Shown: positions 17,494 through 26,414 of the stretch, piece by piece
Numbering within the stretch: the first letter of the stretch is position 1
How the letters are laid out: every line of letters begins with the position of its first letter
Source of the DNA: Streptomyces sp. NP160
GTDB lineage: Bacteria; Actinomycetota; Actinomycetes; Actinomycetales; Quadrisphaeraceae
Length of the DNA stretch: 64,000 nucleotides
NCBI RefSeq assembly: GCF_006335115.1
Contig: NZ_VDMJ01000041.1
Span: 1-64,000, forward strand
Direction: 5' to 3'
Made by a program: the position numbers and the translations under genes
The notes under the pieces: model-generated
The model's input: only the letters and a program-made list of their open reading frames with translations
Told to the model about the DNA's origin: nothing
The model's database searches: none

Positions 17494-17934
17494 GTGGCAC
17501 TTGAGGTCAAGGTCTACCGCGACATCCGCGCCTACGAGGCGAAGGTCCTCTTCGGGTGCTCTTGGCGCCAGCTGGCCGTGGTGGCGTGCGCGTTGCCGGT
17601 CATGGCGCTGTTCACCTGGCTGCTGTGGGGCACCGGTGCCAACGGCTACCTGCTCTGGCCGGTCCTGGTCCCCGTCGTAGCCGTGGGCTGGTGGAGGCCC
17701 AGAGGGCTCAAGCCCGAGCGGTTCATGCCTTACGTCTTCGAGCGTTTCGTGGGAAAGAAGGTGCTGGTCCATGAGTCCGGTGATGCGCAGATCGAAGAGG
17801 AACGACGTCGCCAGCGAGACTCCCAGCGCCCCGACGTCGCCGAACTCGAAGGACGGGGCCTCCCTGCCCGGGCGCTGGGCCCGAGCCGCCCCGAGCCCCA
17901 GCGTCAGCCCCGCGGGCTTCGGCGCTCGGCGTAA
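17494..17934 (+). CDS. PrgI/VirB3-like T4SS protein
   Basis: 146 aa. The first 90 residues match PrgI-family proteins: VYRDIRAYEAKVLFGCSWRQ, then paired membrane helices (ACALPVMALFTWLLWG; LLWPVLVPVVAVGWW) and RPRGLKPERFMPYV. These proteins pair with VirB4 ATPases as VirB3 does. Start is GTG 17494, one base past the previous stop. The C-terminal ~55 residues (Arg/Gln-rich) overlap the virB4-like gene by 164 bp in another frame, which is unusual. Confidence 0.8.
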   Translation: MALEVKVYRDIRAYEAKVLFGCSWRQLAVVACALPVMALFTWLLWGTGANGYLLWPVLVPVVAVGWWRPRGLKPERFMPYVFERFVGKKVLVHESGDAQIEEERRRQRDSQRPDVAELEGRGLPARALGPSRPEPQRQPRGLRRSA

Positions 17935-20329
17935 GCCCTCCGCCCTCTCAGACGGCTCCGCGACCAGCACCTCAGGCGGGTCCACCGACCCCAACGGAAA
18001 GGCCAACGGCAGCTCCGGCAAGCGCAGCAGAGCGCGCAAGACCAAGATTCCTCCGACCGGCGGCGCGCTGCGCGTGGTGCCCTACGAGGCCATGCTCCCC
18101 GACGGTGTCGCCTGGCTCGGGGAAGACGCCTGGTCCATCAGCGCTGAGGCTGGAGACATCTCCTACCTGCTCAGCCCCGAGGAGGTCCAGACCGACATCC
18201 TCAACCGCTGGGGACGCTGGCTGAACGGCTTCGGCGGCGCCGTCGCCCTGCACATCACCATCGTCAACGAGGTGCGTGACTCCGACGCCTTCGGCCGCCT
18301 GGCCCGCATGTCCTACGCCGGTGAGGCCGAGGACGACCTTCGCGAGGACTTCAACACCCACATCACCCGCAAGCTGTCGACCTCTCGCGGCAACGTGCTG
18401 ACCAGGCGCTACATCACCTTCACCCTCAAGGGCGAGAAGAACCGCGAGCAGGCCTGTGAGCGCCTGCACCGCACCATCACCGACGCCCAGGCCAGCCTGC
18501 GCCAGCTCGGCTGCACCGTGCGCCCCCTGGGACGCGCCGAGCGCTTGGAACTCCTCGCCAGCAAGACCCGCCGCGGCGAGCGCTTCACCTGGACCCCTGA
18601 CCACCCCACCCTGGAGGCCGTCGCGCCACGCAGGGTCGAGGTCGCGCCCAGCCACCTCGTGCTGGGCGAGGGAGCGGACGCCTGCTTCCATGCCAGCGTC
18701 TGGGTCGGGAGGCTGCCGGCGTGGCTGTCTGACCGCCTCATCAGCGACCTGGCCGAGATCCGAGGTGACCTGACGATCTCGATGCACCTGCAGCCCTACG
18801 ACAACGCCGACGGGCTGGACCTGGTGCGCGGCCAGATCGCCAACCTCGAGATGCAGTACATCAACGAGAAGAAGCGAGCCGCCAAGAAGGGCCTGGACGC
18901 CGACCAGGTCCCCCACGGGCTGACCACTGCCCGCGACGAGGCCAAGGAGCTGCGCCGGGAGCTGGAGTCCAGCACCGAGCGCCTGTGGTCGACCTTGACG
19001 ACTATCGGGGTCACCGCCCCGACCAAGGCCGCGCTGGACTCCCTGGTGGAGATGGTGACCACCACGTTGCGCTCGCACAGCTGCGGCGGTCAGCGGCTGA
19101 CATGGATGGGTGTCGACGCACTGCGCACCGAGCTTCCGCTGGGGTACCGAGCCCTGCCGATGGAGCGCACCTTGACCACCGGTGTGGTCTCAGCGATGCA
19201 CCCCTTCACCACCCAGGAGCTCATCGACGCCGGCGGCATCTGCTACGGCATCAACGCCCGCTCCGGGAACCCCGTGATCGCCTCCCGCGCCGAGGCGATC
19301 AACGGCAACGGGTTCATCTTGGGCACCTCAGGATCGGGCAAGTCCCACGCCAGCAAGGCCGAAGCCCTCTCGGTACTGCTCACCACCGACGACGACGTCA
19401 TCATCATCGACCCCGAGCGGGAGTACGCCGCGCTCACCGAGGAGCTGGGCGGACAGCGCATCGCCCTGAGCGCTGACGGACAAACCCACATCAACGCCAT
19501 GGCCATCGACCTGGACAGCGCCGCGGAGAACCCGATCCTGGCCAAGGCACACTTTGTCCTGGGCCTGGCCAAGGCGCTCATCGGTGGCGCGGACGGCCTC
19601 AGCCCCGGCGAGCTCGGCCTGATCGACCGCAGCACCGTAGAGCTGCTGCGCGCCTACGCCCTGGACCCCGAGAACCGGACCCCACCGACCCTGACGGACC
19701 TGCGCGATGCCCTGCGCGCCCTGGAGGACCCCGAGGCGCGCGGCCTGGCGCGCTCTCTGGACCTCTACACCGACGGCTCGCTGGGCTCGTTCAGCAGGCA
19801 GACCAACGTCCGCCTGGAGGGCCGGCTGGTGTGCTTCGACATCGCCGATCTTTCCGCGGAGCTCAAGACCATCGGCATGATGATCATCCTCGATCAGGTG
19901 TGGCAGCGCGTCACCGCCAACCGCGCCCGCGGACGACGCACCTGGCTGTACGTCGACGAGTTCCACATGCTCTTCCGCAGCGCCGACACCGGCGAGCACT
20001 TCCTGACGATGTTCAAGCGCGCCCGCAAGTGGGGCCTGATGTTGACCGGCATCACCCAGAACATCGAGGAGCTGCTCGGCTACCAGAACGCGCGCCTGAT
20101 GCTCGCCAACTCCGACTTCCTGATGCTGCTGAACCAGTCGGCCACCGACGCCGACGCCGTGCGAGACCTGCTGCGCATGTCCGAGGAGCAGCGCGACCTG
20201 TTCACCGGCGTCGCTCCCGGCACCGGCCTGTTGAAGTCCGGCAACGCCTTCATCCCCTTCGACAACCAGATGGAACGCACCGGGCGCCTCTACCGCCTGT
20301 TCAGCACCAAGTTCGCCGAGACGGCCTGA
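17771..20329 (+). CDS. virB4: VirB4-like conjugation ATPase
   Basis: 852 aa. Residues 1-95 are Ser/Pro/Lys-rich and of low complexity; the conserved part begins near LRVVPYEAMLPDG. Walker A is ILGTSGSGKSHASK (~517-524), Walker B TWLYVDEFHMLF (~723), followed by KRARKWGLMLTGITQNIEEL and the C-terminal LLMLNQSATDAD-type motif of VirB4/TraE proteins. It energises assembly and substrate passage of the T4SS at the inner face of the membrane. ATG 17771 lies inside the PrgI-like gene; the next in-frame ATG (18092) would fall in the conserved region, so the long overlap is probably genuine. Confidence 0.9.
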   Translation: MSPVMRRSKRNDVASETPSAPTSPNSKDGASLPGRWARAAPSPSVSPAGFGARRKPSALSDGSATSTSGGSTDPNGKANGSSGKRSRARKTKIPPTGGALRVVPYEAMLPDGVAWLGEDAWSISAEAGDISYLLSPEEVQTDILNRWGRWLNGFGGAVALHITIVNEVRDSDAFGRLARMSYAGEAEDDLREDFNTHITRKLSTSRGNVLTRRYITFTLKGEKNREQACERLHRTITDAQASLRQLGCTVRPLGRAERLELLASKTRRGERFTWTPDHPTLEAVAPRRVEVAPSHLVLGEGADACFHASVWVGRLPAWLSDRLISDLAEIRGDLTISMHLQPYDNADGLDLVRGQIANLEMQYINEKKRAAKKGLDADQVPHGLTTARDEAKELRRELESSTERLWSTLTTIGVTAPTKAALDSLVEMVTTTLRSHSCGGQRLTWMGVDALRTELPLGYRALPMERTLTTGVVSAMHPFTTQELIDAGGICYGINARSGNPVIASRAEAINGNGFILGTSGSGKSHASKAEALSVLLTTDDDVIIIDPEREYAALTEELGGQRIALSADGQTHINAMAIDLDSAAENPILAKAHFVLGLAKALIGGADGLSPGELGLIDRSTVELLRAYALDPENRTPPTLTDLRDALRALEDPEARGLARSLDLYTDGSLGSFSRQTNVRLEGRLVCFDIADLSAELKTIGMMIILDQVWQRVTANRARGRRTWLYVDEFHMLFRSADTGEHFLTMFKRARKWGLMLTGITQNIEELLGYQNARLMLANSDFLMLLNQSATDADAVRDLLRMSEEQRDLFTGVAPGTGLLKSGNAFIPFDNQMERTGRLYRLFSTKFAETA

Positions 20330-20333
20330 CCCG

Positions 20334-22286
20334 ATGGCCGCACCGCGCCCCAGGGGGCAGTTCAAGCTCAGCTTCCACGAACTGAACGTCGCTGCCGGCG
20401 CTCGACGCATCGCCCCGGTCAGCACCGCCATGGCCTCTAGTGCTCGCGGTGCGAGTGCCGTAGCCGGCCTGGCGCGCGCTGAGGAGCCCTCCGGCACTCA
20501 CGACGGCGACAACGACCGCGGGCAGGACCTCTCTGTTGATGCGCTGCGCGTGGGAGCCGGCGCAGCCAGAGTCGCTTCGGGAGCCGCCGAGCACCGCATC
20601 CGCCGGGTACAGCGCAACGCCGGTGAAGGCGCCGAACGCATCCGCACCGCCGCAGCACCGAACACCCCAGCTTCCCCGGGCAGCAGTCCTCGAGCGGGTG
20701 CGGTGCCCACCGCGCGCAGCGCTGGGGCCTCGACCGCCAGTGCCCCCACGGTGCCCGGGACTGCTCCCGGCACCAGTCCCGACACCAGACCCGGCGGCAG
20801 TCCCGGCGGCAGTCCCGGCGGCAGTCCCGGCGGCGGTCCTGGTAGCGGTCCTGGCAGCGCTGCCGGCACAGCCGCAGCGGCGCCCCCGGGCACTGATCTC
20901 ACCTACGGCGGCACGACCCCGACGTTGCCGCGCATCCGCTCCCGAGTCACCAGCAGCCCAGTCGGCAGCGCGCGCACCCCCTCTGCGCGCGCGGTGTCCA
21001 GCCGGACAGGCACCCCCGTCGGTCCCCGCCTGATGCGAGGGCCCCACCTCACGCGACGCAGCCCCTTGCTGCGCCGCACCCGCGCGGCCGCCGCCGGAAC
21101 GCCCGGCACGGCCAGCCGGGTCGCGGCCCTGCTCAGTGGAGGCGGTCGCACCGGTGGGACCTTCGTGGCCCGCGCCGCGGCCGTCATCACCCAGCGCATC
21201 GCCGCTGTGATCGTCTCGGTGCTGGCCGCAGTCACCGGCGTCAGCTCAGGAACCATCATCGTCGCGGCCGTCGCTGTCGTCGCCGTCATCGCTGTCGCGC
21301 TGGCGTTCCTGCCGCTGATGAACCAGACCGCCCAGCAGCAGGCCACCTCCGGCAGCCTCACCGGAGCGTTGGCGGCGACCGGCACGGAGGTGCCGCCGGA
21401 CCTGGTGCCGCTCTACAACGCTGCCGGGACGCTGTGCACCCAGATCCCCGCCACGCTGCTGGCCGCCCAGGGCAAGCAGGAAAGCGGCTTCAACCCCGAG
21501 GCCACCTCTCCCGTGGGGGCCCAAGGCATCTCCCAGTTCATGCCCGGCACCTGGGCCACCTGGGGCGCGGACGCCAACGGCGACGGCCGCGCTGACCCCT
21601 TCGACCCGGCCGACGCCATCCCCGCCCAAGGCCGCTTCATGTGCGACCTCGCCGCCAAGATCGAACCCCTGATCGCCAGCGGCGCGGTCCAGGGCGACGT
21701 CCAGCTCCTGACGCTGGCCGCCTACAACGCTGGCCTCGGCAACGTCACCAAGTACGGCGGCGTCCCACCCTTCGCCGAGACCCAGGCCTACGGCCCGCGC
21801 ATCCTGGCGCTCGCTCAGACCTACGGCGCGACCCTGACCACCACCGTCGGGCTGCCGGGTGGAGTCGCTGGCACCGGCGACTACGCCGCAGTGATTGACG
21901 TGCTCACCGACGCCCTCGGCACCCCCTACGTCTGGGGCGGTGGGGGCGTCAACGGACCCTCCAAGGGCTTCGGGCGCGGCGCTGGCACAGTGGGCTGGGA
22001 CTGCTCGAGCTTCATGCAGTACGGCTTCTACCAAGCCACCGGCGGCGCGCTCACCCTCCCCAGGACCGCCGCTGCCCAAGCCAGCGCCTACCAGGGCAAC
22101 GCGGTGCCGGCGGACCAGCTACAGCCCGGTGACCTGCTGTTCTACGGCGGTATTGCCAGCGCCAACCACGTTGCTATGTACGTGGGCGACGGCAAGATGA
22201 TCGAGGAGCCGAGGACCGGGCTGGCCGCACGGATCACCACAGCCCGCATGGACTTCACCCTGGCCGCGCGGGTGCCGCTGCCATGA
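20334..22286 (+). CDS. Lytic transglycosylase-NlpC/P60 wall hydrolase (VirB1-like)
   Basis: 650 aa. Residues 1-280 are Ser/Gly/Pro-rich with GGSP repeats from 12-bp DNA units. A long hydrophobic stretch (~285-328) anchors the protein. An SLT domain follows (LLAAQGKQESGF with catalytic Glu ~383, GAQGISQFMPGTW, LTLAAYNAG), then NlpC/P60 (AVIDVLTDALGTPYVWGGGG, WDCSSF with Cys ~557, NHVAMYVGDG with His ~612). Such dual hydrolases open peptidoglycan for Gram-positive T4SSs. It begins 4 nt after virB4, and its stop overlaps the next start. Confidence 0.9.
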   Translation: MAAPRPRGQFKLSFHELNVAAGARRIAPVSTAMASSARGASAVAGLARAEEPSGTHDGDNDRGQDLSVDALRVGAGAARVASGAAEHRIRRVQRNAGEGAERIRTAAAPNTPASPGSSPRAGAVPTARSAGASTASAPTVPGTAPGTSPDTRPGGSPGGSPGGSPGGGPGSGPGSAAGTAAAAPPGTDLTYGGTTPTLPRIRSRVTSSPVGSARTPSARAVSSRTGTPVGPRLMRGPHLTRRSPLLRRTRAAAAGTPGTASRVAALLSGGGRTGGTFVARAAAVITQRIAAVIVSVLAAVTGVSSGTIIVAAVAVVAVIAVALAFLPLMNQTAQQQATSGSLTGALAATGTEVPPDLVPLYNAAGTLCTQIPATLLAAQGKQESGFNPEATSPVGAQGISQFMPGTWATWGADANGDGRADPFDPADAIPAQGRFMCDLAAKIEPLIASGAVQGDVQLLTLAAYNAGLGNVTKYGGVPPFAETQAYGPRILALAQTYGATLTTTVGLPGGVAGTGDYAAVIDVLTDALGTPYVWGGGGVNGPSKGFGRGAGTVGWDCSSFMQYGFYQATGGALTLPRTAAAQASAYQGNAVPADQLQPGDLLFYGGIASANHVAMYVGDGKMIEEPRTGLAARITTARMDFTLAARVPLP

Positions 22287-23095
22287 GCGACAACGAAGGA
22301 CCCCGCCCCATGAGGACCACACCGACGGTCCCTGCTCGCCTGTGGGCTCCCAGACCCACCCGAAGTGGCGACCGCGCTGCCAGACCGGCTCGCACCACCA
22401 CTGCCCTGGCCCTCGCCCTGGGGGCCGTTCTCACCCTGAGCGCGTGCGGGTCACCCGACGCCTCGGACCCCACCACCACCTCGAGCACAGCGATGAGCGC
22501 CGCCTCCAGCAGCAGCGAGCCCAGCATCCCCACCGGCGGGACTACCAGCGCCTCCAGCACCCCGGCCACCACCTCGGCCGCCACCGGCGACGCCACTGCG
22601 AGCGCGAGCGGCAGCGCCAGCAGCCAGGCGGGCACCGAGACCCTGACCGTGCCCGCCGGCAGCCGGCCGCCGCAGCTGACCTGGTCCAGGACCGCTGACC
22701 CCGACGTCATCGCTGCCACCTTCGTCGCGGCCACCTGGCAGATGGACACCACCACCGACACCAGCCCCAGCGCAGCCCAGCAGCGAGCCGCGCAGCTCAG
22801 CACCGAGACCCTGGCGGCCACGCTCGCGCAGGCCCCCGTCAGCAGCGGCGGGGCGGCGTGGAGCGACCTGGCCTTCCGCAGCGGCTGGACCAGCGTCGAA
22901 GCAAGCTCCACCAGCACCCCAGACGCTCCCGACAGCGACACCGAGAGCTACCGGCTGGTCAACGCCACCATCACGGCTCACGGCTCCGACGGCTGGACCA
23001 GCGCCGACCTGTTCCCACCGGTGGTCGTCTACGTCTCCCTCGTGCCCGATGGAGCTAGCTGGCGCGTCGAGGACGCCACCACCTACTCCTCATGA
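22283..23095 (+). CDS. T4SS-linked lipoprotein with possible VirB8/TcpC-like domain
   Basis: 270 aa. Basic N-terminus, hydrophobic stretch LALALGAVLTLSACG with a lipobox (LSAC) at about residue 53, then a Ser/Thr linker to ~120. The globular C-terminal part (DPDVIAATFVAATWQMDTTT ... ARVxLVPDGASWRVEDATTY) has the look of the NTF2-like fold of VirB8/TcpC proteins, which is an inference from pattern only. ATG 22283 overlaps the upstream stop (ATGA); a second ATG (22310) is also possible. Expected to sit on the outer leaflet of the membrane as an assembly factor. Confidence 0.65.
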   Translation: MSDNEGPRPMRTTPTVPARLWAPRPTRSGDRAARPARTTTALALALGAVLTLSACGSPDASDPTTTSSTAMSAASSSSEPSIPTGGTTSASSTPATTSAATGDATASASGSASSQAGTETLTVPAGSRPPQLTWSRTADPDVIAATFVAATWQMDTTTDTSPSAAQQRAAQLSTETLAATLAQAPVSSGGAAWSDLAFRSGWTSVEASSTSTPDAPDSDTESYRLVNATITAHGSDGWTSADLFPPVVVYVSLVPDGASWRVEDATTYSS

Positions 23096-23162
23096 CGACC
23101 TCCCCGCAGGCGAGACCTCAGATGACACCTCAGATGACCCAGCAGGCGACTAAGCAGACGAG

Positions 23163-25286
23163 ATGGCAGGAGCCGGCGTGAACGCCCCCGAGCCCATGCG
23201 ACCGGCCTCTGACCTGCCCGGTGCCACCCCGGGGCCGTTCGAGGGGACCAGTCCAGTCCAGCGTCATCACCTGCACTTCTTCGTCCAGGACGCAGGCGAG
23301 GGCCGCGCGATCTTGCATCTGAGCCCCGCTGAAGATCGCCAGGGTCGGTCCTGGGACTGCCGCACGACGGGGGCCGCCGAGCGCGTGGCTCTGCGCTACG
23401 CCGCATCCGTGGCTGGCGAGAGCGGCCTAGCCCGCGTCGTCATCGAGTCCGAGCAGGACCGCCACCTGTGGGACGTGAGCGCCGCAGGCCCGCATCCGGT
23501 GCCAGCCCAGCATCCCGGCAGCAGCTCCGGCCAGACCACCTCGCGCTCCACCTCACCGCCGACCCCGGCCGCGCAGCCTCCCCTGCCGCCACCGGCGCTG
23601 TCCCCGCCGCCCTCATCACCGCCGGCTCCCAAGCGTGAGGTTGAAGACCCCTGGGTCTCCAAGCCGCGCCGCCTAAAGATCGTTCCGCCGCTATCCGCCC
23701 CGGCCGAGCCCCCTCCCAGCCAGGTGGACGTCAGCGAGGCAGCACAACCTGTTCGAGCAGAGACCCCCGCCGCGGATCTGCGTGACGACCCGTCGTCGGC
23801 GCCCACCGGCGCGCCTGGCGGGCAGCAGGCGTCAGCGGCCCCGCGGTCGATGCAGGAGCAGCTGCTCGCCTCACGCAACCGCTTGGCCGGTGCCAGCGCC
23901 CGGGTACCGCAGCCGGACTGGGACAGCATCGTCAAGGGCACTGATCCCACCCCTGCCCCGGCCGCGCCCCCGCTGGGGCGCGAGCCGCGCCCCAGTGACC
24001 TTCCGACCGCCGAGGTCATCGTGCGACAGACCGCCCCGGGCACCACCAGCGTCGTCGTCGACCCCGTGGTGACTCCGGTGATCAAGCCAGAGGCCCCGCC
24101 CGCCGCAGACGCCAGCCGATGGGTCGTCGCTTCCGCCGTCTCTGCGCCCCTGAGGGACCCTGTCGAGCAGAGGCTCGGCGGTCCCTTCGACGACCAGCTT
24201 GACGACCAGCTCGACGATTGGCTCGACGACGACCTGGTCGAGTCCGAGGTCATCACGACCGGTCCCATGCAGCAGCCAGCCCCCAGCGCCCTCCTCAGCG
24301 CTCCCGCACCGCAGTCCTCTCCCGCCTCGCAGCCTGCACCCGAGCCGCTGACCAGCCCAGCCCCGGCTGCCCTGCCCGCCCAGCGCGGCTGGCGGGGACT
24401 GCTGGTGCGAGCCGGATTGCGCGTGGGCCCGGGCGCCGCCGAGCGCAGCGAGCGCGCAGACCACGCCGCGGCCCGACGGTTCTGGACAGGGCCGCGCACC
24501 ATCGCCGTGGTCAACCCCAAGGGCGGTGCAGGGCGCACCCCCACGACAGCGATGCTGGCAGCGGTCTTCGCCCGCCACGGCGGCGCTGTGGTGGCCTGGG
24601 ACGCAGCCGCCGGCGCCGGCACGCTGGGCTGGCGCACCCAGCACCGCCAGCACGACGCCAGCGCCATCGACCTGCGCGACCACCTGGACGACTTTCTGTG
24701 GACCGACGCGCGGGCCAGCGACCTCATGTCCTTCGTCCACCACCAAGACGAGGACCTGTACGACGTCCTGCCCGGCCGTGCGATGGCGGCCGGCGCCCTG
24801 GATGAGTCCTGGAGTGCAGCCGACGTCGCTGAGCTCCACGGCCTGCTTGCCACCTACTACCGCCTGGTCGTCGTGGACACCGGCGCCAGCGCCGAGGACC
24901 CCGCCTGGCAGGCGGCTGTCGCCGCCGCCGACCAGCTCGTGGTGGTCGCCACCCCCCACCCGGCCGTCATCGCGAGCGGACGGCGTCTGCTCGAGGCGCT
25001 GACTCACCGCGGGGGCCACCATGCGGCGCTGGCGCGTGGCGCGGTCGGTGTCCTGACCGAGGCCGAGCCGGGAACCCACCGCGCCGCCGTGGCCGCAGCC
25101 GCCAGCGGCCAGCTGCTTGCGCCAGAGCAGGTCAGCGTGGTCCCCCACGACCCCGCCATGGTCGACGGCGTGCTCACCTACGACCGCCTTCACCGACGCA
25201 CCCGACGAGCCTGGCTGCGTGCCGCAGCGATGACGGCGGCCGCCATGCCCGAGCACTCTGACGTCGTGGTGGGCGACCTTGCCTGA
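23163..25286 (+). CDS. Second MinD-like ATPase, degenerate Walker A
   Basis: 707 aa. Residues ~35-110 form a small domain (HHLHFFVQDAGEGRAILHL ... DRHLWDVSAAG) that may be related to the N-terminal domain of the giant proteins. About 300 Pro/Ser-rich residues follow, with a DDQLDDQLDDWLDDDL acidic stretch, then the same lead-in as the ATPase at 14666 (GWRGLLVRAGLRVGP) and a MinD-like domain from ~445. The P-loop reads VVNPKGGAGRTPTT: signature lysine kept, second lysine replaced by Arg. ATG 23163 is used; GTG 23178 has the better GGAG spacing. Last gene of the T4SS operon. Confidence 0.75.
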   Translation: MAGAGVNAPEPMRPASDLPGATPGPFEGTSPVQRHHLHFFVQDAGEGRAILHLSPAEDRQGRSWDCRTTGAAERVALRYAASVAGESGLARVVIESEQDRHLWDVSAAGPHPVPAQHPGSSSGQTTSRSTSPPTPAAQPPLPPPALSPPPSSPPAPKREVEDPWVSKPRRLKIVPPLSAPAEPPPSQVDVSEAAQPVRAETPAADLRDDPSSAPTGAPGGQQASAAPRSMQEQLLASRNRLAGASARVPQPDWDSIVKGTDPTPAPAAPPLGREPRPSDLPTAEVIVRQTAPGTTSVVVDPVVTPVIKPEAPPAADASRWVVASAVSAPLRDPVEQRLGGPFDDQLDDQLDDWLDDDLVESEVITTGPMQQPAPSALLSAPAPQSSPASQPAPEPLTSPAPAALPAQRGWRGLLVRAGLRVGPGAAERSERADHAAARRFWTGPRTIAVVNPKGGAGRTPTTAMLAAVFARHGGAVVAWDAAAGAGTLGWRTQHRQHDASAIDLRDHLDDFLWTDARASDLMSFVHHQDEDLYDVLPGRAMAAGALDESWSAADVAELHGLLATYYRLVVVDTGASAEDPAWQAAVAAADQLVVVATPHPAVIASGRRLLEALTHRGGHHAALARGAVGVLTEAEPGTHRAAVAAAASGQLLAPEQVSVVPHDPAMVDGVLTYDRLHRRTRRAWLRAAAMTAAAMPEHSDVVVGDLA

Positions 25287-25397
25287 GCCGTCGCCACGGC
25301 CGCGGGTCATCAACGCTGGCCGGCAGTCGTGACGACCGGCGTGCGGGCGCCCGATGTGACCCTGCGTAGCCTTGACGTGCCTAGAACGACCCGCGGG

Positions 25398-25433
25398 CCG
25401 GTGACGTCCCCGGTGACGTCCCCGTTGACGCCC
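25398..25433. repeat. Three 12-bp direct repeats (iteron-like) before a regulator gene
   Basis: Two exact copies of CCGGTGACGTCC are followed by the variant CCGTTGACGCCC with a 12-bp period. CCTAGAAC lies 10 bp upstream (25380-25387). The same CCTAGAAC plus CCGGTGAC pair occurs at 15977-15997. The 25287-25610 gap contains no gene, so this is probably a control region. Confidence 0.55.
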
Positions 25434-25610
25434 GCCTGCCCAGGATCCGGAGAACGACCCTGTGAGACCACCGGCAACCGGTCAACACCGTCGCGCCGCG
25501 GACCAGTTCTTGGCAGGTCGATGGGCCCCACCAGCGCCTAGGCTTGAGCACCTGACAGCGGCTCTCGGGCAGCCAGTAGATGCAGAGGTCAACAGCGCGG
25601 TGAGCCGGGG

Positions 25611-26414
25611 GTGACGGTGACGTCAGACGAGGTGCCCCGCCGCCTCCCCCTGGGCGAACGCATCCGCATCTGCATGGAGCGCGGAAGGCCGAACCGGGAC
25701 GTCCCGTGGTCGCTGCAGCAGGTGTGCTCGGCCATGGCCGAGCACGGTGTGAGCATCACCCCCTCTTATCTGTCGAACCTGCGTCGGGGTGGTCGCACCG
25801 AACCCAGTTCGACGGTCCTGCGGGGGCTGGCCAAGGTCTTCGACGTCCACTGGACCTACTTCATGGCCGACGACGAGGAGGCAGCAGCCGCCGAGCGCCA
25901 GCTGCGCCGCCTGGAGGAAGCCGGCCGAGCAGCCAACAGCGCCGCGGTGAGCCTGGGTTCTTATGGCCAGAGCGCTGAGGGCGGCCAGCTCAGCTTGGCC
26001 GAACGCCTGGAGCGGTGCTTTCAGGTGATGCACCCCCGTGACCGTGACGCCTTCACCAACAAGGAGGTCGCCGAGGGTCTGCAGGCCCACGGGGTGCAGG
26101 TCTCTGAGCAGTACGTGCACATGCTGCGCACCGGAGCGCGCGACAACCCCACCATCGGCGTGCTGCGTGCCTTGTCCCACTTCTTCTTCGTGCCCCCGAC
26201 CTACTTCTTGGGATCGGACCAGGAGATCGAGGAGATCGACGCGCAGCTGGCGTACCTTCAGGCCGTCCGCAGCCCCGAGGCGAGGGACTTCATCCTGCGC
26301 GCCGGTGAGGCGACCCCCGAGACGCTGCGGGCGGTGGCTCACCTGCTGACCATGCACAACCCCAGGGATGACGACTCCACCGGAAGCGGGCCCCGTGAGC
26401 ACCCGCATGCTTGA
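25611..26414 (+). CDS. EspR-like regulator with two tandem HTH units
   Basis: 267 aa. Two related halves: residues ~10-95 (SLQQVCSAMAEHGVSITPSY ... LAKVFDVHWTYFMADDEE) and ~125-225 (FTNKEVAEGLQAHGVQVSEQ ... LSHFFFVPPTYFLGSDQE). Each has the helix-turn-helix and the [FY]xVPxxYF segment of EspR-like XRE regulators. The second half is the closest match in the window to the regulator at 5154. GTG 25611 or 25617 may start it. Placed before an ImmA/IrrE-like protease gene, a common pairing in which the protease can cleave an XRE repressor. Confidence 0.8.
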   Translation: MTVTSDEVPRRLPLGERIRICMERGRPNRDVPWSLQQVCSAMAEHGVSITPSYLSNLRRGGRTEPSSTVLRGLAKVFDVHWTYFMADDEEAAAAERQLRRLEEAGRAANSAAVSLGSYGQSAEGGQLSLAERLERCFQVMHPRDRDAFTNKEVAEGLQAHGVQVSEQYVHMLRTGARDNPTIGVLRALSHFFFVPPTYFLGSDQEIEEIDAQLAYLQAVRSPEARDFILRAGEATPETLRAVAHLLTMHNPRDDDSTGSGPREHPHA

